From Pelecanus crispus (taxonomy: Eukaryota; Chordata; Aves; Pelecaniformes; Pelecanidae), in NCBI RefSeq assembly GCF_030463565.1, contig NC_134643.1:4474001-4538000 (forward strand): a stretch of 64,000 nucleotides of DNA. The letters are read 5' to 3'. How positions within the stretch are numbered: position 1 is the first letter of the stretch; each line of letters opens with the position of its first letter. A model generated the notes under the pieces. The model was not told the origin of the DNA, did no database searches, and worked only from the letters and a program-made list of their open reading frames with translations. Made by a program: the position numbers and the translations under genes. Below, in pieces: positions 36,201-48,299 of the stretch.

Positions 36201-39200
36201 CTGGATCATATTGCCTACACAGAATGACCTCTGGAGTGAATCATCCCTAGAACTTCATTCAGACTTTGTGCCCAAGGAAACTGCATGGTTTGCCCCTAAA
36301 AAATCAACATCCCTGCTGTGTGGGTGATGAAAGAGCCAAGGGATGGGAAGAAGCCAGGAAACTAGGGAATGGCAGTGTAGATTTACTGCTTGATTAATTT
36401 ATCACTTTTTACATTTTTAGGGGAGATTAACTTTGCTTTTTTTTGCTGTTTTGCATCTGGTTGGGAATTAGTCTGTCAATTCATTTGAGTTGGTGTGACA
36501 GGAAAATATAAATCTTATAAAAGGCCAGCACACCTAGGCGTAACCTGCCTTGTAGCCTCTGATGGCCCACTTTTGCACAGCCCAGCTCTCCTCTGGATAC
36601 TGCATCCCTCCACAGCTACTCCAGGGCTACATTTCTGCTAGTATTGGTTTAAAAGACGGCCCTCACATCACCTTCAAATCTCCTCTTGGGGTTTTGTTTG
36701 CCTCTTCCTTTTCCCTTCCCACATCCTCCAATTATACATCCCCTTGACGTGGTGCTGTGAGTCCCTATTTCCTTCTCTTTCAGTCCCGATGTCCTCTGCC
36801 CTCCCTTTCACAAGCTACATCAGCCCCCACCTACCATTCTCATTTCCTACACTCCAAAAGTGCCCTGTGACTCCATTTCTTTGCACTTAGAGGTACTAAC
36901 ATGATGTATTGAAACAGGGCAAACAGAAAGGCTGCCGTAATTACATTCATGGGATTTAGCACTGCTATCAGTTGCAGAATTTCTAGAATCTGCAGCTCTC
37001 CTAAGGCAGCTGGGAATCCGCATTTCTCCCCATATTAGTGGATTTTTGGTGCCTACAGCATTTCTGGAATTTTTGGAACTGGTTTCAGATATTACCATAT
37101 AGTGGATGGAGACGTGCCCTTGGAATTAGCAGGAGACTAGTGATTTCAAATGATAGACATCTGTGAACCTTAAAAATTAAAAGTAGCTATTGCTTCTTCT
37201 GGTGTGCTCCCAAAATTAAGTTTGATAAGTTTTCTGAGACCTGCAGGCCAGTCCTTGTCATCTGAGCCACAAGATAGGTGGGATTCCTGCTATTTCTCCT
37301 TAAGTAACGGTGCCTGATGCCATTTGAGGTGTCTTAGGGCATCTGGGACCTCCTCATAAGCTGTCAGATATCACATACAAGTTATTGGAGGCTGATGCCA
37401 GGCAGAATACCCTGCCATGCCGTCTTTTGTGAGTTCATTGCCATGTGCTAAATAAAGCTTAACTGCCTTTGGTTACCCTCAGCATCTAGCATCATTGTTT
37501 AGGCTTAGTGGAAAGAAGCCCACTAGCTAAATCACCATCAGTTCTTTCAGTGTTTGGGTTTCTTCCCTGAGGCTTCCTGTTCAAATACGTTACTGACCCA
37601 ACACAAAACTGCTCATGGTAGGTGTGCTGGCAGTATTAGGATTTATGAAGCTCTCCTGCCTATTTCTCTTCCATGTCTGAGTTGGAAGAGCAGTGTTAGA
37701 CAAGGCATCAGAACACACCTTTTGTCCAGAAGTGAATGGGGAATATTTATACCAGGTATTTTTAGTATTAGATAAACACAGTCAGTGAGTCATGCCACAA
37801 TAACCTAAACTCAGAATTTCCTCTATCATGTGGTTGTGTGTCACCAGTGCTGACATTATTCTGATGTCAAGTTAAAACGGCAAGGTGCAAAAATAGGAGA
37901 ATTTTCCCCTAAATACAAAGGCAGTAAGACGGGATCCGTAGGAAACTGGCTGTTCTGAAGATCTGGGTAGAAGCAGTGGAAGAAACCAGGCACTTCACAC
38001 TTGCCCCGTTCAGAGATGAAGAGAGCCTCCCCCCAGAGATACCAAGAAATCAAACCATGCCAAAATGAAGACATTTCTCCAGATGTGCCTGAAAAGCTAA
38101 TTCAGCCCTGGGTGTTCATGTGCTGTCTGAAACTATGTGCTCTCTAAATAGAGCATGTCTCTTGAAGATGAAACTGATACGGGTGAAGAGAAGGAACTGA
38201 TACCGGCAGCCGGACTGAAATGGTAATGAACTTTTTCTAACTTCAAAACTTATTCCCAAAGGGTCCATTAACAAGCTAGCTACAGCTCTGCCTGCTTCTT
38301 TCCACTCTGATTAATGTCATTTATTGTCTATGTGAATTTGTAAGCTGGCAATAGATCCCAGCTGTGGGGCTGGGATGCAGACCTGAAGTTTATGGTAATT
38401 TGCCTTTGAGATTTTGATTAGCTATACTGTAGATTACACAGACATTATCTTACAAAGTCATGTGAGTAGTAAAGAGTCTGCAATTTAAGTGACAGAAATA
38501 CAATGCAGATGCTATCACCAGGAGCAAGATTTAATGCAAACAACGATGGAGACCAGCCTTATGGGGCAGGAGATGGGTTTTAATATTCCTAGCAGTGGAG
38601 AAGAGGCATATCCTATTCTAAGGACTAGGCAGCTCAATGTCTGCTGAGTTTGCTGTACTAGAAGATGTCTCTGTTGGAAAGACAGTGTAAAACAAACTGG
38701 AATATGAACCGGTAGGAGCTGTCCATTGATTCTTTGTAGGACCATAGAAAATTAGGTCTCAAGAGAGATGCACTTCTCTTATCTCTTGGCTTAATCATGC
38801 TAACCAGCTGTTTGCCATTAAACTAGGCAGTGGAATCTAATGCAAAAAAAAATTCCATATACAGCAAGGCTACAGTTGGTTTGACAGTGGACTAAGCTTT
38901 CTCATGCTAAGCATAATTTAGCCTTAGGAACCTGCCTTCTTAGCTCCTTCTGTAAGAAGCGGAGCTGGGTAGACCTCTCTAGAGGACAGCAGACACCTCA
39001 TGCAAGGTCTCCAAACCAATGCTTAAAGGTGCTTCTCTCTTTTAATCGGATACAGTGGTGGAAGAACGCTCTTACATGCTCACATTGATAATTAGGGTGG
39101 TGTAGTTAAGGCATTAATACAATTTTAAAGCTCACTTTGCTGTGAGTTCCCAGCAAAGCAGCCTGCAGACATTGTTGTGTCTTCTGCTGACCCAGATGTT

Positions 39201-42200
39201 TCTTGACTGAGTATCTGTCTCCCCTCTTCCTAAACACAATTATCCCCCTTCATGACCAACTCACTCCTGTTTTAAGGTATGGACTGAGTGCCCCCCAGCT
39301 GACAAAAAGCAGACATTTCAATTCCCTGTCGAGTCACTAGAAAGACACTTAGAGGACATGACTCATTGCACCCTTATCTGCAATCTGGTAGATGAATTGT
39401 GCCCTGAAAGTGCTGCTTTCTCTCCCCTAGCTATGAAGGGGGTTCACATGTCCAGCTCAATGGAGATGATGGTTGCACATGGCTGAAGTTAGGCGAGATG
39501 AATCTCACGCCTGCCCTGGCAGGGAGGCTGGGCTGGGGACTTGGGCTGAAAATGTGGAATTCGAAGAGGGAGCATTAGGAAAGAGGGAGAGTGTTTCCTA
39601 GGGCAGGGAGAGGGAGGAAAGCTAGTGCAAGCACAGTGCACTGTGTAGAAAATGTATGAAGTGGAGAATGGGGAACAACTGTTTTTCTTATTCTGTTGTT
39701 TCTGGGTGTTTATAACCTTCTTGGTTCTGTGGTAAAGCCACAGAGCTCAAACTCTTTAAAGGCAACCACTGCAGATGCTATGGTAGCAAAACACAGTATC
39801 TAGTTTTGAGAATATCGTATGTGAAAGCCTTGCTTTGGTGTGTGGCATTTGGGTTTTGAATAGGTTTGGCGACATTTTTGCTTAAATCTTCAGTATTCAG
39901 TGACTTCAGTAACACCCGCCTCTTCGGTATTTTCATCTAAAGGCAAAAACACATTACTGAGAAAGAAAATTGGCTTTTTAAACACCAGTAGAAATTCAGA
40001 TCCTTTTCTCTGGCTGAAACTTTCTCAGCCTTGCCTTTCGTTGGGTTGGAAGGGAAGTAGAGAATATCCTCCCTGAAAATAATTGAACTGGATGACAACC
40101 ATGTGTCCCAGTCTTGGGTAACAATGAAAAAAGGTCTGGTGGGACTCTTTTGATTTCAAATGTGGCTTTAGGACTCATCTCATTTGACTTGTGGCCTTAG
40201 CATGGAAGTGGTCATTGAGCTTTTCACTGGAGCTCTCAAGAGTTGTACGGAAATTATTTGTTAGTGTTGATGATTTTTCTGACCTTGTAATGCATGAAAC
40301 ATTTTTCCAAATAAGAGGGCTGTATATTCTTTATCTGGGGGTTTGCACTTTACAAATGGAAAACATAAAGAAAAAGCAGCAGACGACAGAGCGCCGCTAC
40401 CATGGCAAGGCTGAGGAACAGGGAGTCAAGTGAAGAAAGTCATGGAAGGATTCTGGGAATGTGAGTTTTGGAGAAGCATTGGAGGAGATGGAGTAAGGAT
40501 TCAGAAAGCCACATTGTTCCAAGACACAGGACCAGGGTCAGGAGATGGAAACCATGGGTAGAAAACATCCAAAAGCTGTGCTTCAAAGATACAATTAATG
40601 CAACAGGAAAAACAGGAGAGACAAAGCTGAACATCAAAGAATAAAGCAGGGAGACCAAAATGGCAACACTCTGAAGGAAATAGGAAAATCAAAGGTAGTG
40701 GCTTTCTAGCAGTAGCTACAGAGTGGATTTTTTGCTGTGATAAAAGGGAAGGACATAACATCTCATCTCTGATGAGGTGGGGAGAAGATTTCTCCATCTG
40801 AAGGCAGAAGCAGATACTGCAGGATCTCTGTCCCTAACATCTGCTTTTCCTCAGAAGGATCACAGATTTTTTAACAATTTTTTTAACAATTTTTTTTTGA
40901 TTGTAGCTGTATGTTGGGCACTTTGCTGCTGGGGGCCACTGTAGCCGGAAGGTTTATAAAGGTATTTGCTCTCTGGTTGACCTTACAAGAAACACTTGTA
41001 TGTGTTTGACAACTTTAATTTATTCTGCATTGCATTTCAAATCCATGGGAGCGAGCACTAATATGCAAGTATAATGGGAAAGAAATTCCTCTCATTTAAA
41101 TGACTGAGATCTGGTACCCATCTTGTGTGAATGAAATTCAGTTGAATGAAATTCTTTCTTTTGTGAGTTTTAATCCTTTCCAGGTTTAACTTGCAAATGT
41201 ATTCAGTGTATTCCTGTAAGATGAATAGCAAGATGGAAAGGTCTTAGGAGCACGAACCAGCTTTTATCTTGTATTTGACCCTCACTAGCATACTTCAAGC
41301 CTCATCCATGCCTGCAGCTTCTAGGCACTGCTGCTGTGCAGAGTAAATGAGATAAATGTGATGCTCTTCACAAGAAAATCAGTGTTTCTCTTATCCTTTT
41401 TAGCACTAAAGTGTAGCTTATTTTTTACTAAATTAATGATCATCCCATGCCTTAGTTTCCCCACATATATATCAAAGGACATTGCCCTCTCAAAGCACTA
41501 TCAGATCTATCAGTGAAACTGTTCTGTAAAACAAAGGGGGGTTTATTTTCTTTTTCCCCTAATGATATTTATTCTTGACAGTGCATTTTTCCAGAAACTC
41601 TCTTGCAAACAACCTCTATGGCAGGATCTATTTTCAAAACTGAACTCGCAGTGCTGAGACGAGCTGAAAAAACAAAGGCAAAATAATATGAATAGTACTG
41701 CATGTATTGAGACATAGATGTTTTTTGACCAGTTTGACCTAGCCTCTTTCCTTTTTCTTTGCTTATGCCTGCTCCCAGGTCTCCTTGTTGATCCCCCTAA
41801 GGAATTAAAAACAATAGGTCTCACAGCCACAATACTTCAGGCATCTGTACAATAAAAACCCCTAAATTGGTAAAAGGTGGTGTTTCTACCTTAGGGTATT
41901 ATTTGCAGGGAGATATTAAAAATATATATATAAATATTATGTTTAAACATTGGGAGAGACATTGAAAATAAATACAGGAAGCTGAGGAAAGAAGAGCTTA
42001 GTGGTACAGCGAAGAATGCAATGCTATGCATTTATTCATTCATCAAAGAACTAAATCACATCAAATTGCATAAAATGCAACTGTTCTAACACCCCTCAAT
42101 TTTTTCCAAAAACCAGAAAGATTTCTGATAAACGAGACTTGGCAGCAAGAAATCTCACAATGTGTCCCAGGCACAGTAATACAGAAAGTGCGATATAGAG

Positions 42201-43345
42201 GACCTGACTCATCCCAGAAGCAGATCCTATTTACATATCTCTGGCTGAACCTCTCGCAGCAATGCTCTTGCACGCAGCACTTAAACGCTTGCCGTGGGCA
42301 GTGGCGCTTCAGTTGGCAATGAAAATGCTCCGTGAAGAAAAAGGTACAGCATTTACTGGCAAAATACTTCAATGAGAATAAAATCACCCTGGGGGTTAAA
42401 TGTTTGTGAAGGTACATCCGGTATTACTGAGTTAGGGTGTAAGCAATACAGTCTTCCCTTGAGATGCCCTGCGCCTAAGTAAAATTCACAGCCCTGCTAG
42501 AAATGATCCATTAGCAGTTACAGTACCACTGCATCTGAGACCCTGCCTTAGGCTCTATCTGCTCATACCTCTCAACCTGGACATCATTAGCAGATACAGA
42601 AGGAAGTCTCACATTTATGGAGCACTGAGAATGTACGATTATTTTTTTCCCCTCTGAACAAAGCAGTTTAAATTCAAATACGCTGATATACCACCAGACC
42701 ATTTCTCAATGCACATACTTGTCACAATAAATAAGCAGTATAACAATTTATAAATGTGTAAAATTATGCTGAATGAATTAGCTGCCTCCGTTCACAGTTT
42801 ATAGGCACTGCTGGTTGGGAGGTGTGGCTGAAAGAATACTCGGTATCTATAGTACCCATAACAAATTTGGATGGCACTTCTTAACCAATAGCCTTGCTAT
42901 CAATTTTACCTACAGAGGTACTGACATTTCAGTGTCTATTTTTATATATCCTAAAGTTACATGCAAAATGGAAAAAAAAACAAATTCAAAGAGCTACCTA
43001 AGGTGTACAAGGCTGCTTTGATCTGCCCACTGTGCCAGCGATGGGTTGGAGGATACATACATTACTCAGACAAAAAATATCCTGTAGTTCTCTGGATTGT
43101 CTGCAGTTGATGGTTTGTGGGCACAAACCCCATTTCTCTCATTTCCTTAGAATAATAAATTCCTTAAGCTTTTAACATCTTTTCTTACCTGAAAGGAGTC
43201 AGGATGTTGCGAACATCCTCCAGCAGCCACCACAAAAAAGCAAATCATATTTTCCCTCCCCAAAAGGCAGAAATAGTCTTTTACCTGGCTTGTTCCGCTT
43301 GATGGATCCAAACAAGAGCCACATCAAAAGGTACTTGAGCTCCAT
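24169..43345 (-). CDS. Interleukin-2 receptor subunit alpha (CD25)
   Basis: Eight exons on the - strand: 43345-43285, 29938-29753, 29536-29414, 29105-28869, 27643-27590, 26391-26344, 25438-25375 and a candidate 24250-24169. All have AG/GT borders. Junctions 1-6 are phase 1 and junction 7 is phase 2. The first seven give 250 aa: signal peptide ([14 protein letters not shown]), sushi 1 with Cys 23, 49, 65 and 81, a linker rich in K, P and Q, sushi 2 with Cys 126, 153, 169 and 185, a Thr/Ser stalk and a hydrophobic segment at 231-250. N-glycosylation sequons are Asn116 and Asn187. Two sushi domains separated by a linker exon, and a short stalk, distinguish IL2RA from the single-sushi IL15RA. The protein binds IL-2 at the T-cell surface with IL2RB and IL2RG. 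A TGA at 25395-25397 ends the frame just after the membrane segment. Confidence 0.88.
25375..25438 (-). CDS. IL2RA exon 7 (transmembrane, in-frame TGA)
   Basis: 64 bp, phase 1 in and 2 out, acceptor CTGTTTTAACAG, donor TACG|GTAAGT. It encodes [14 protein letters not shown], then TGA at 25395-25397, then LTKQRI. The six residues after the stop align with LTWQRR at the start of the human cytoplasmic tail. The frame behind the stop is therefore the ancestral one, and the TGA looks like a single-base change (for example from GGA). Confidence 0.75.
26344..26391 (-). CDS. IL2RA exon 6 (stalk/start of membrane segment)
   Basis: 48 bp, phase 1-1, acceptor CTCTCTTTGTAG, donor ACAG|GTATGC. It encodes [16 protein letters not shown], a Ser/Thr stalk leading into the membrane segment. 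Including it gives the eight-exon layout of the mammalian gene. Skipping it would also keep frame. Confidence 0.6.
27590..27643 (-). CDS. IL2RA exon 5 (stalk)
   Basis: 54 bp, phase 1-1, acceptor TTTCTCCCCAG, donor GTAG|GTGAGA. Only the phase-1 frame is open; it encodes [18 protein letters not shown]. The exon was found from its splice borders and phase, being too short to show as a frame of its own. Confidence 0.65.
28869..29105 (-). CDS. IL2RA exon 4 (sushi domain 2)
   Basis: 237 bp, phase 1-1, acceptor GATCCCACAG, donor TCAG|GTAAGA. The second sushi domain reads CGPP...[15 protein letters not shown]...[19 protein letters not shown], aligning well with mammalian IL2RA sushi 2 (VGQMVYYQC and KTRWTQPQLIC in human). 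About 17 codons of stalk follow. Confidence 0.93.
29414..29536 (-). CDS. IL2RA exon 3 (linker)
   Basis: 123 bp, phase 1-1, acceptor CTCCCACAG, donor AAAG|GTAAGT. It encodes a polar linker containing [12 protein letters not shown] and the sequon NLS, matching in position and character the linker between the two mammalian sushi domains. Confidence 0.85.
29753..29938 (-). CDS. IL2RA exon 2 (sushi domain 1)
   Basis: 186 bp, phase 1-1, acceptor TTTGCAG, donor ATTG|GTAAGT. It encodes one sushi/CCP domain with four cysteines, the motif [17 protein letters not shown] and a Trp (W74) before the last cysteine. In mammals this domain makes the main IL-2 contacts. Confidence 0.92.
29939..31122 (-). other. 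IL2RA intron 1, 3' end, nothing recognised
   Basis: Apart from the splice acceptor at its left end I see no exon or repeat. Confidence 0.4.
31123..32255 (-). mobile_element. CR1 LINE, 5'-truncated, RT fragment
   Basis: The 3' tail is at 31123 (repeats of ATCATAGA on +). A frame at 31465-32388 encodes RT including SGVPQGS and FANDTKLCG, where intact CR1 has FADDTKL, so one catalytic aspartate is lost. The C-terminal RT part continues in another frame (31163-31507), so the copy is frameshifted. The element ends near 32255, beyond which similarity to other CR1 copies stops. It lies in IL2RA intron 1. Confidence 0.93.
32256..33090 (-). other. IL2RA intron 1 between CR1 copies, nothing recognised
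   Basis: No domain, repeat end or splice pair is apparent. Confidence 0.4.
33091..33401 (-). mobile_element. CR1 LINE, 3' part of an interrupted copy
   Basis: This carries the CR1 3' tail and the end of the RT frame on the - strand. It breaks at about 33401 in GATTGTCCCCA and resumes at 34304 with CTTTCCTATAGGCCCCC. The uninterrupted sequence is seen in the copy at 53.08 kb. Confidence 0.93.
33402..34303 (+). mobile_element. CR1 LINE inserted into another CR1
   Basis: A + strand frame at 33436-34065 (209 codons) encodes the CR1 RT C-terminal region, with [17 protein letters not shown] and [16 protein letters not shown], ending WDMV. The 3' UTR (34066-34303) is unusually long, with two successive 3'-end-like segments, the second ending in ATTCTATG repeats. 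It splits the - strand copy at 33091-35254. Confidence 0.94.
34304..35254 (-). mobile_element. CR1 LINE, 5' part of an interrupted copy
   Basis: This continues the - strand copy. It encodes RT in broken frames (34353-34796 and 34842-35099), including [17 protein letters not shown] and FADDTKL. A CGA arginine codon in the copy at 53.6 kb is TGA here (near 34841), a CpG-type change. It ends near 35254. About 680 bp are almost identical to the copy at 53 kb. Confidence 0.94.
35255..43284 (-). other. IL2RA intron 1, 5' part, nothing recognised
   Basis: Eight kilobases hold no recognisable exon or young repeat. A cysteine-rich frame at 42061-42417 (-) lacks splice partners. There are AT-rich simple stretches near 40870-40895 and 41921-41940. 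Mammalian IL2RA also has a very long first intron with enhancers; none can be identified here by eye. Confidence 0.4.
43285..43345 (-). CDS. IL2RA exon 1 (signal peptide)
   Basis: ATG at 43345 opens 20 codons, [20 protein letters not shown], then one base before the donor CCAG|GTAAAAG. The start resembles mammalian IL2RA, which begins with a short polar stretch and YLLMW. Confidence 0.8.
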
Positions 43346-43580
43346 GGGACTTGTTCAAATCTCTTCTCCACAACACTGAGGACAGTGAAGTTTCTCAGAA
43401 GCGATGAGCTGGTGCCGACCAAGCCAATGAGCCTTCTACTGCCTGGTTAGACTGCTGGGGAGCATCACCCTGTGTGCGCAGCAAGGACTTTGCACTTTGG
43501 TCAGCAGATTGTTGTTTGGCTGGCTGGCTCCGCAAGAGAGAGTAAAGGCTGCTCTCTCTTCAGGTATTAGTAGCTTTTAT
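43346..43580 (-). promoter_or_regulatory. Candidate IL2RA promoter and 5' UTR
   Basis: ATAAAAG on the - strand at 43574-43580 could be a TATA element. Transcription would start near 43545-43550, giving a 5' UTR of about 200 bases, similar to the mammalian gene. A GAS-type motif TTCTCAGAA lies at 43392-43400. The assignment rests on position alone. Confidence 0.35.
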
Positions 43581-46500
43581 CCAGGAAATCAAACTTAAAT
43601 GATCAGTGTGGCGGAGCGTGCCGTCGTGTGTAGGAAGTGGTTTGACACATCAGAGCTGTTCCACTACAGCTGAGATCCGTACAAGGGGGCAAGATTTTAA
43701 ACAGGTTTGTGCAGCCACTTGAGCCCAAATCTGTGGCTGGACAGGCATTGGAGAGGGACCATTGCTGTAGAATAGTGGTCTGGTGTATGACAATAGACCT
43801 CAGATGCCTTCTGTGGGCTCTACCTACAAAAAGGTCCCATGGGGTAATGTTTTGGCTTTTTGGAAGTCTTAATCTGCTGATGATAAAGCCACACTCCATT
43901 TGGTTTTTGATATATGCGTGTTTGCAGTTTCTCTGAGTGACAGCTGAGCTTCTGAAGGGTGGACAGTTTGATCAAAAAAAATCTATGAGGATGAGGCTGG
44001 CAGGTTTGGAAAGGGTTTCTTTTGTTCCTAAATTGTCTGGGCTTGCCATGCTTCAGTGAAGTTGGTTCTTCCAAATGTCAGTGGGAAACTGGAAATGATC
44101 AAGGAAGTATCACGCTTTATGTAGTTTTTCTACAGCCATTTCCACAGGATTTATTATCTGTTAGTACCTACAGAATTAGTTGGGACAGACTATGGAAAAA
44201 CAGGTTTAAATTATCTGTGATAATTTATCATGTTTATTACATGCCGGACATGTACTTCTCCCTTATAAAACCTTAATGAATGAAGTCTTTCTAACATGCA
44301 TGCTAAGAAGTAGATGTGATGCATTTTTAAATGCCACTATGGCTGCATCCATCAGTCGTAGCCACAGACACAGAGGATGCTCTGTTAGTATCTCTGTTCC
44401 TCACTATCAGAGACTCTCCTGTCCTCGCACCCGTAAGGGTGATGGTGCTGTGAAAGGCAGCTGACACAAGGGAGCTTCTTTTGAGCGAGACCCAAACCAG
44501 ACCTTTTTTGGGGCAGTGAATGAGGATGCCATACCTATGGGAGATTGCACAAATGTGCATCTTCTCCCCCAGCATGTGGAAAGGTGCAAACAAGACTCTA
44601 GGCAGTGCTCATGAGAGCAGCAGATGGAAAAAAATGCTATGTCCCCTGCTCTCCCTCTCCTGATAAATCTCCATTTGCCCTTTTCATTAAAGCTTTTGAG
44701 CAGCTCCACTGATGCAGATGACAAGTCCTCTTGGAGGGTCTGTTGGCAACGAGGCTTTGGCCAGGAGATTACTGCCCAAACCCAAATACAACAAGGCACA
44801 GAGAACAAGTAAGACTTTTGGAGGAACTGCTGTGGGTAGAAAGTTTGCTTACCCAGGGGCGGCTCCATGCTCCACAGATATTTACTGCCTTTGCTTTAGT
44901 ACGAAATCATCTTCCATATTTAATAGGAAACACTTGTGCCAAAGCCCACTGAAGAACTCAGAGAGATTTGCTCTTGAAACATCTGTCTGAAAGTCATAGA
45001 CCCCAATTCTTCACCTTTTCCCAAGACACCTGGAGATATGCAACTGCATATGCAGAACCGCAACCATCTGTGTTGGTAAAACATATTTGTTACATTGCAC
45101 GGAAAGAAATCCCAGACTGTTTATCACAATTTGTCCTTCCCCTACTAAACATGTGGTCTGTTCTTTGGAGATGCAAGGATTTACTCCCCAACATCTCTTT
45201 CTATTTCTTGCCCGGTCGAGCTATTTAATTTCATAACTATTTGCATGATGGGGACAGAGATGGGAGATATTTTCTACAGTCCTTCAGCTCAATCTACCTC
45301 TCTCAGCTATTCAGAATCCTGCCGATCAATTAATGATTGTAAACTCTGAGCAGAAGACAGCAGTTTGGACTCCAGGCGGAGATTCTCAACAAGCTGAATT
45401 CTTCCTTTTGCTGAAAAAAGTTCTTTTTACAGCAGGTGAGCTGAGATGTGCTCCCTCTTTCACACAGCTATTTGCTTTCAAGCAGCAAATCTCAGCGTAG
45501 GTGGATAATAGCCATTAAGATTTTATTAGAAATGGTGAGTTTTTATCCGAGCAAGAACATGCAATGTACGGTCGGTTGTGGTACTGGAAAGAACGGTGAC
45601 CCCAGGTGGCTAATTGCGACAAGCACAGTTTGCATGAGAAAGGCCCATAACTCGGCACTTAAACCTTTTAAAGGTCAGAAAAAAACAGTTACCGCTTGTG
45701 AGAGCAAGTAGTTAGGTCAGCTTTGTGAAATAGGTCAGCTTGCTGAACGATTCCAGGAAAAAACAGTGCTGCTTCTGCAAGTAACTGCCCCAAAGCAGAG
45801 CAAGGCAGAGATGGGGAGGGTGAGAACAAAGGGACTCAGCAAAGAGGAAAGTTATCTAGGCACAGAAAAAGCAGGGGTTTATGAGGAAAAAACCCCATAA
45901 TTAGCATTATAATTTAGATGATTAACATTAGATGTTAACAACAGAGGTGTGTGCCAATAAAGGAGGGGAGGTGCTGTGAAAACTCAGTGGAAACCTGGAA
46001 AGTGATGGAGGGAAACAGGAGCATCTTGAGCATCTAGGAAGGTGTAGGGGGAAAAGAAGGTGCTGGTATCTCTGTTGCTTGTTGACTTTCTTCAACTGAT
46101 CACCAGAGTTTTGCTGCTCAGAGAAGTCCTCTCTTTCAGCAGAAAGCTGAGAGGAAAAGAGCCTGTCACGTGGTCCAGGTCACCACAGATAAGATTATGA
46201 AGATTATTTTTATACAATGCCACAAGACCAAAAAAGACGTAGAAATGGAGTTGCCAGGGAGTAAAACACAGACACAGCTCCAGCCTTCTTTAGGTCCAGG
46301 TTTAACAAGGGCCTTTTGAAATCCTGCAAGTGCTTTTAAAACTCTCCGTGCACAAACTCGTTTGGTCTGGAGGTCTGAGTAGCGGAGGCTGTAAGCAGAT
46401 TGTACAGTGTATCTGGTGCAGTTTTATCTGATTGAAAAAATCAGAATCATTTAGAAGCTGAGGAGAAAACAAAAATTCATAGATACCTGTATCAAGATCT

Positions 46501-48299
46501 CCCGAGACTTAGGAGACTTGGCCCCTTTACGTTACCATCTCAAATAAAACAAAGCAGTATTAAATTTTCAGTTGGGCATTGCTCTTTTTATAAATCCAAT
46601 GATTTTGCAAGCAAAAACCAAGCCAGCTTAAAGAAAGGAAAATGCTATGATCTTATTGCAACCCTGCTCAGTTCAAAGCAGTGGTAAATATCCACATAAC
46701 TCAATAAAATAAGCAAGCTTTGTGTTTTCTTTGTTTAATTCAACTTTTCTGCTGTGGATCACTCTTACATGAGCCCTCTATTCAAGGGAATAAAACTTCA
46801 TATGGACCTTGCCAGGACGAGTGGGGGGTGGCTCTAACAGCTGACTAAACTCCGTTAATCAGTGTATTGCTTATATGTCCTTGAAATTATAGTAATGGTG
46901 GTTGTAAACTCACATTATTTTTTCACTTGGGAGGACATGTATTGGGAATTTTAGCCTAAGCCTGGGATACAGTGCTACTCTGTACTGAACAGCTGAAGCT
47001 CAAATAGCTAGGTTTTGCACTTCAATAGGCCACTCTTGGCTTTCTTTATAGATTACTTAGAGGACTATGCTTAGTATTTTCAAGAGAAGTCATTAAAGAT
47101 GCCAGGCACAAGGGCCCTTCCCGTCCAGCATCCAGCTCTGCTGCAAAGCAGAGGTACGGGGAAGCCCTGGTTATACCACGTGCTAGAAATGATCATCAGA
47201 AATTTTTCATCCAACCTAATTATTCACAGTGGCCAAACTGTATTTAACTGCTTTTTATTTCCCATAAAAGTGAGACAGAGCTGACATGAGGCACATAAAT
47301 TTTGCATCTTAAATGGAGCATATTTGCAAGGTCAACAAGGATTCAGGTTCAAGTCAAGAGAGAGTTGTATGGTCAACATAGTTTTCAAAGTTCCCTCTTG
47401 AGTCAATAAAGAGTCAACAAGTGCATCTAGAGAGTGATTCACCTCCTCTTCTGGACATCTACATCTACCGGATGAATCACCCATCCAAACTTCTCTCCCT
47501 CCCATCTGCAGACAACCGTTAAACCAGAATAACTAGTTTAAACCAAACACAGGTCTTCTAGGCAGCTACAGCTGGATGAGACAAATCCACCCTGAAAACC
47601 CATACTGAATTTGAAAAGAGAATTTAAATTGCTTATTTAGTGACTGAGAACAGTCTTCTCTGTCAAACATCCTGGACGTGGTTCATTATACTCTTATTAA
47701 CTATTCCTTTCACTGATGCCGAGTTCTGTGATAAATGTGTGTGGACCATAAAACTGAAAGGGACCTTGAGGGTCCAGTATTCAGTGTTGGACTAAATCCA
47801 TCAAACAAATCACTTTATGTCCTTTCTCAACTGACAATGCTCCATCTCAAAAGTTGGAGGGGATGCATGCATTGAAAGGTACCTGGTGTGTTCCTTCCCC
47901 TCAGCAGGTACCAGGAGGGTTTCATCCTCCAGTCCAAAGTGGAGAGCAAGAATCTACAGCTCTTCTTTCTCTGTATTTATCATTCTTCTCATCATAGCTT
48001 TCTCCATTAATATTTGTTATCCTATGGCTCACTGCTATCAAATAAGTATATGGGCCTTTAGTTCACATCCACAGATATATCAGAAATTCCTTGGTTTTCT
48101 GAAACACAAAATGCTTCAAATCAAACTCTCTGTTGGACAAACAGCTCTGAGCTGTGTATACAAGAACAGACTAGTATGAAGACCACAGTGCGATGCAGGG
48201 TCCCTAAAGATCGTTCTGTGTGAAAGAAAAAAAACACAAAAAACCAGCCACCCTCACAGGCCACTGAGTGCCAGCTCCTAAACCTAAAGGTTTATACAA
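43581..48299. other. Upstream of IL2RA, nothing recognised
   Basis: Frames of up to 153 codons (44407-44868, -) have no domain. RBM17, the upstream neighbour in mammals, was not found. A STAT5-type motif TTCCAGGAA is at 45751-45759. Confidence 0.4.
45751..45759. promoter_or_regulatory. STAT5-type GAS motif
   Basis: TTCCAGGAA is a palindromic TTCNNNGAA site of the STAT5-preferred type, about 2.4 kb upstream of the IL2RA start codon. IL2RA is a classic STAT5 target in mammals. Such sites also occur by chance. Confidence 0.25.

Noticed and set aside
40862-40896. T-rich run with TTTTTTAACAA units
   Set aside because: Simple low-complexity slippage sequence. No polymerase III gene or retroposon tail could be linked to it.
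42061-42417. Cysteine-rich 118-codon frame on the - strand inside IL2RA intron 1
   Set aside because: Many cysteines suggested a defensin- or sushi-like exon, but the spacing fits no family I know, there is no signal peptide, and no splice partner was found.
44407-44868. 153-codon - strand frame upstream of IL2RA
   Set aside because: No recognisable features, no promoter or splice support, and open frames also occur on the opposite strand.
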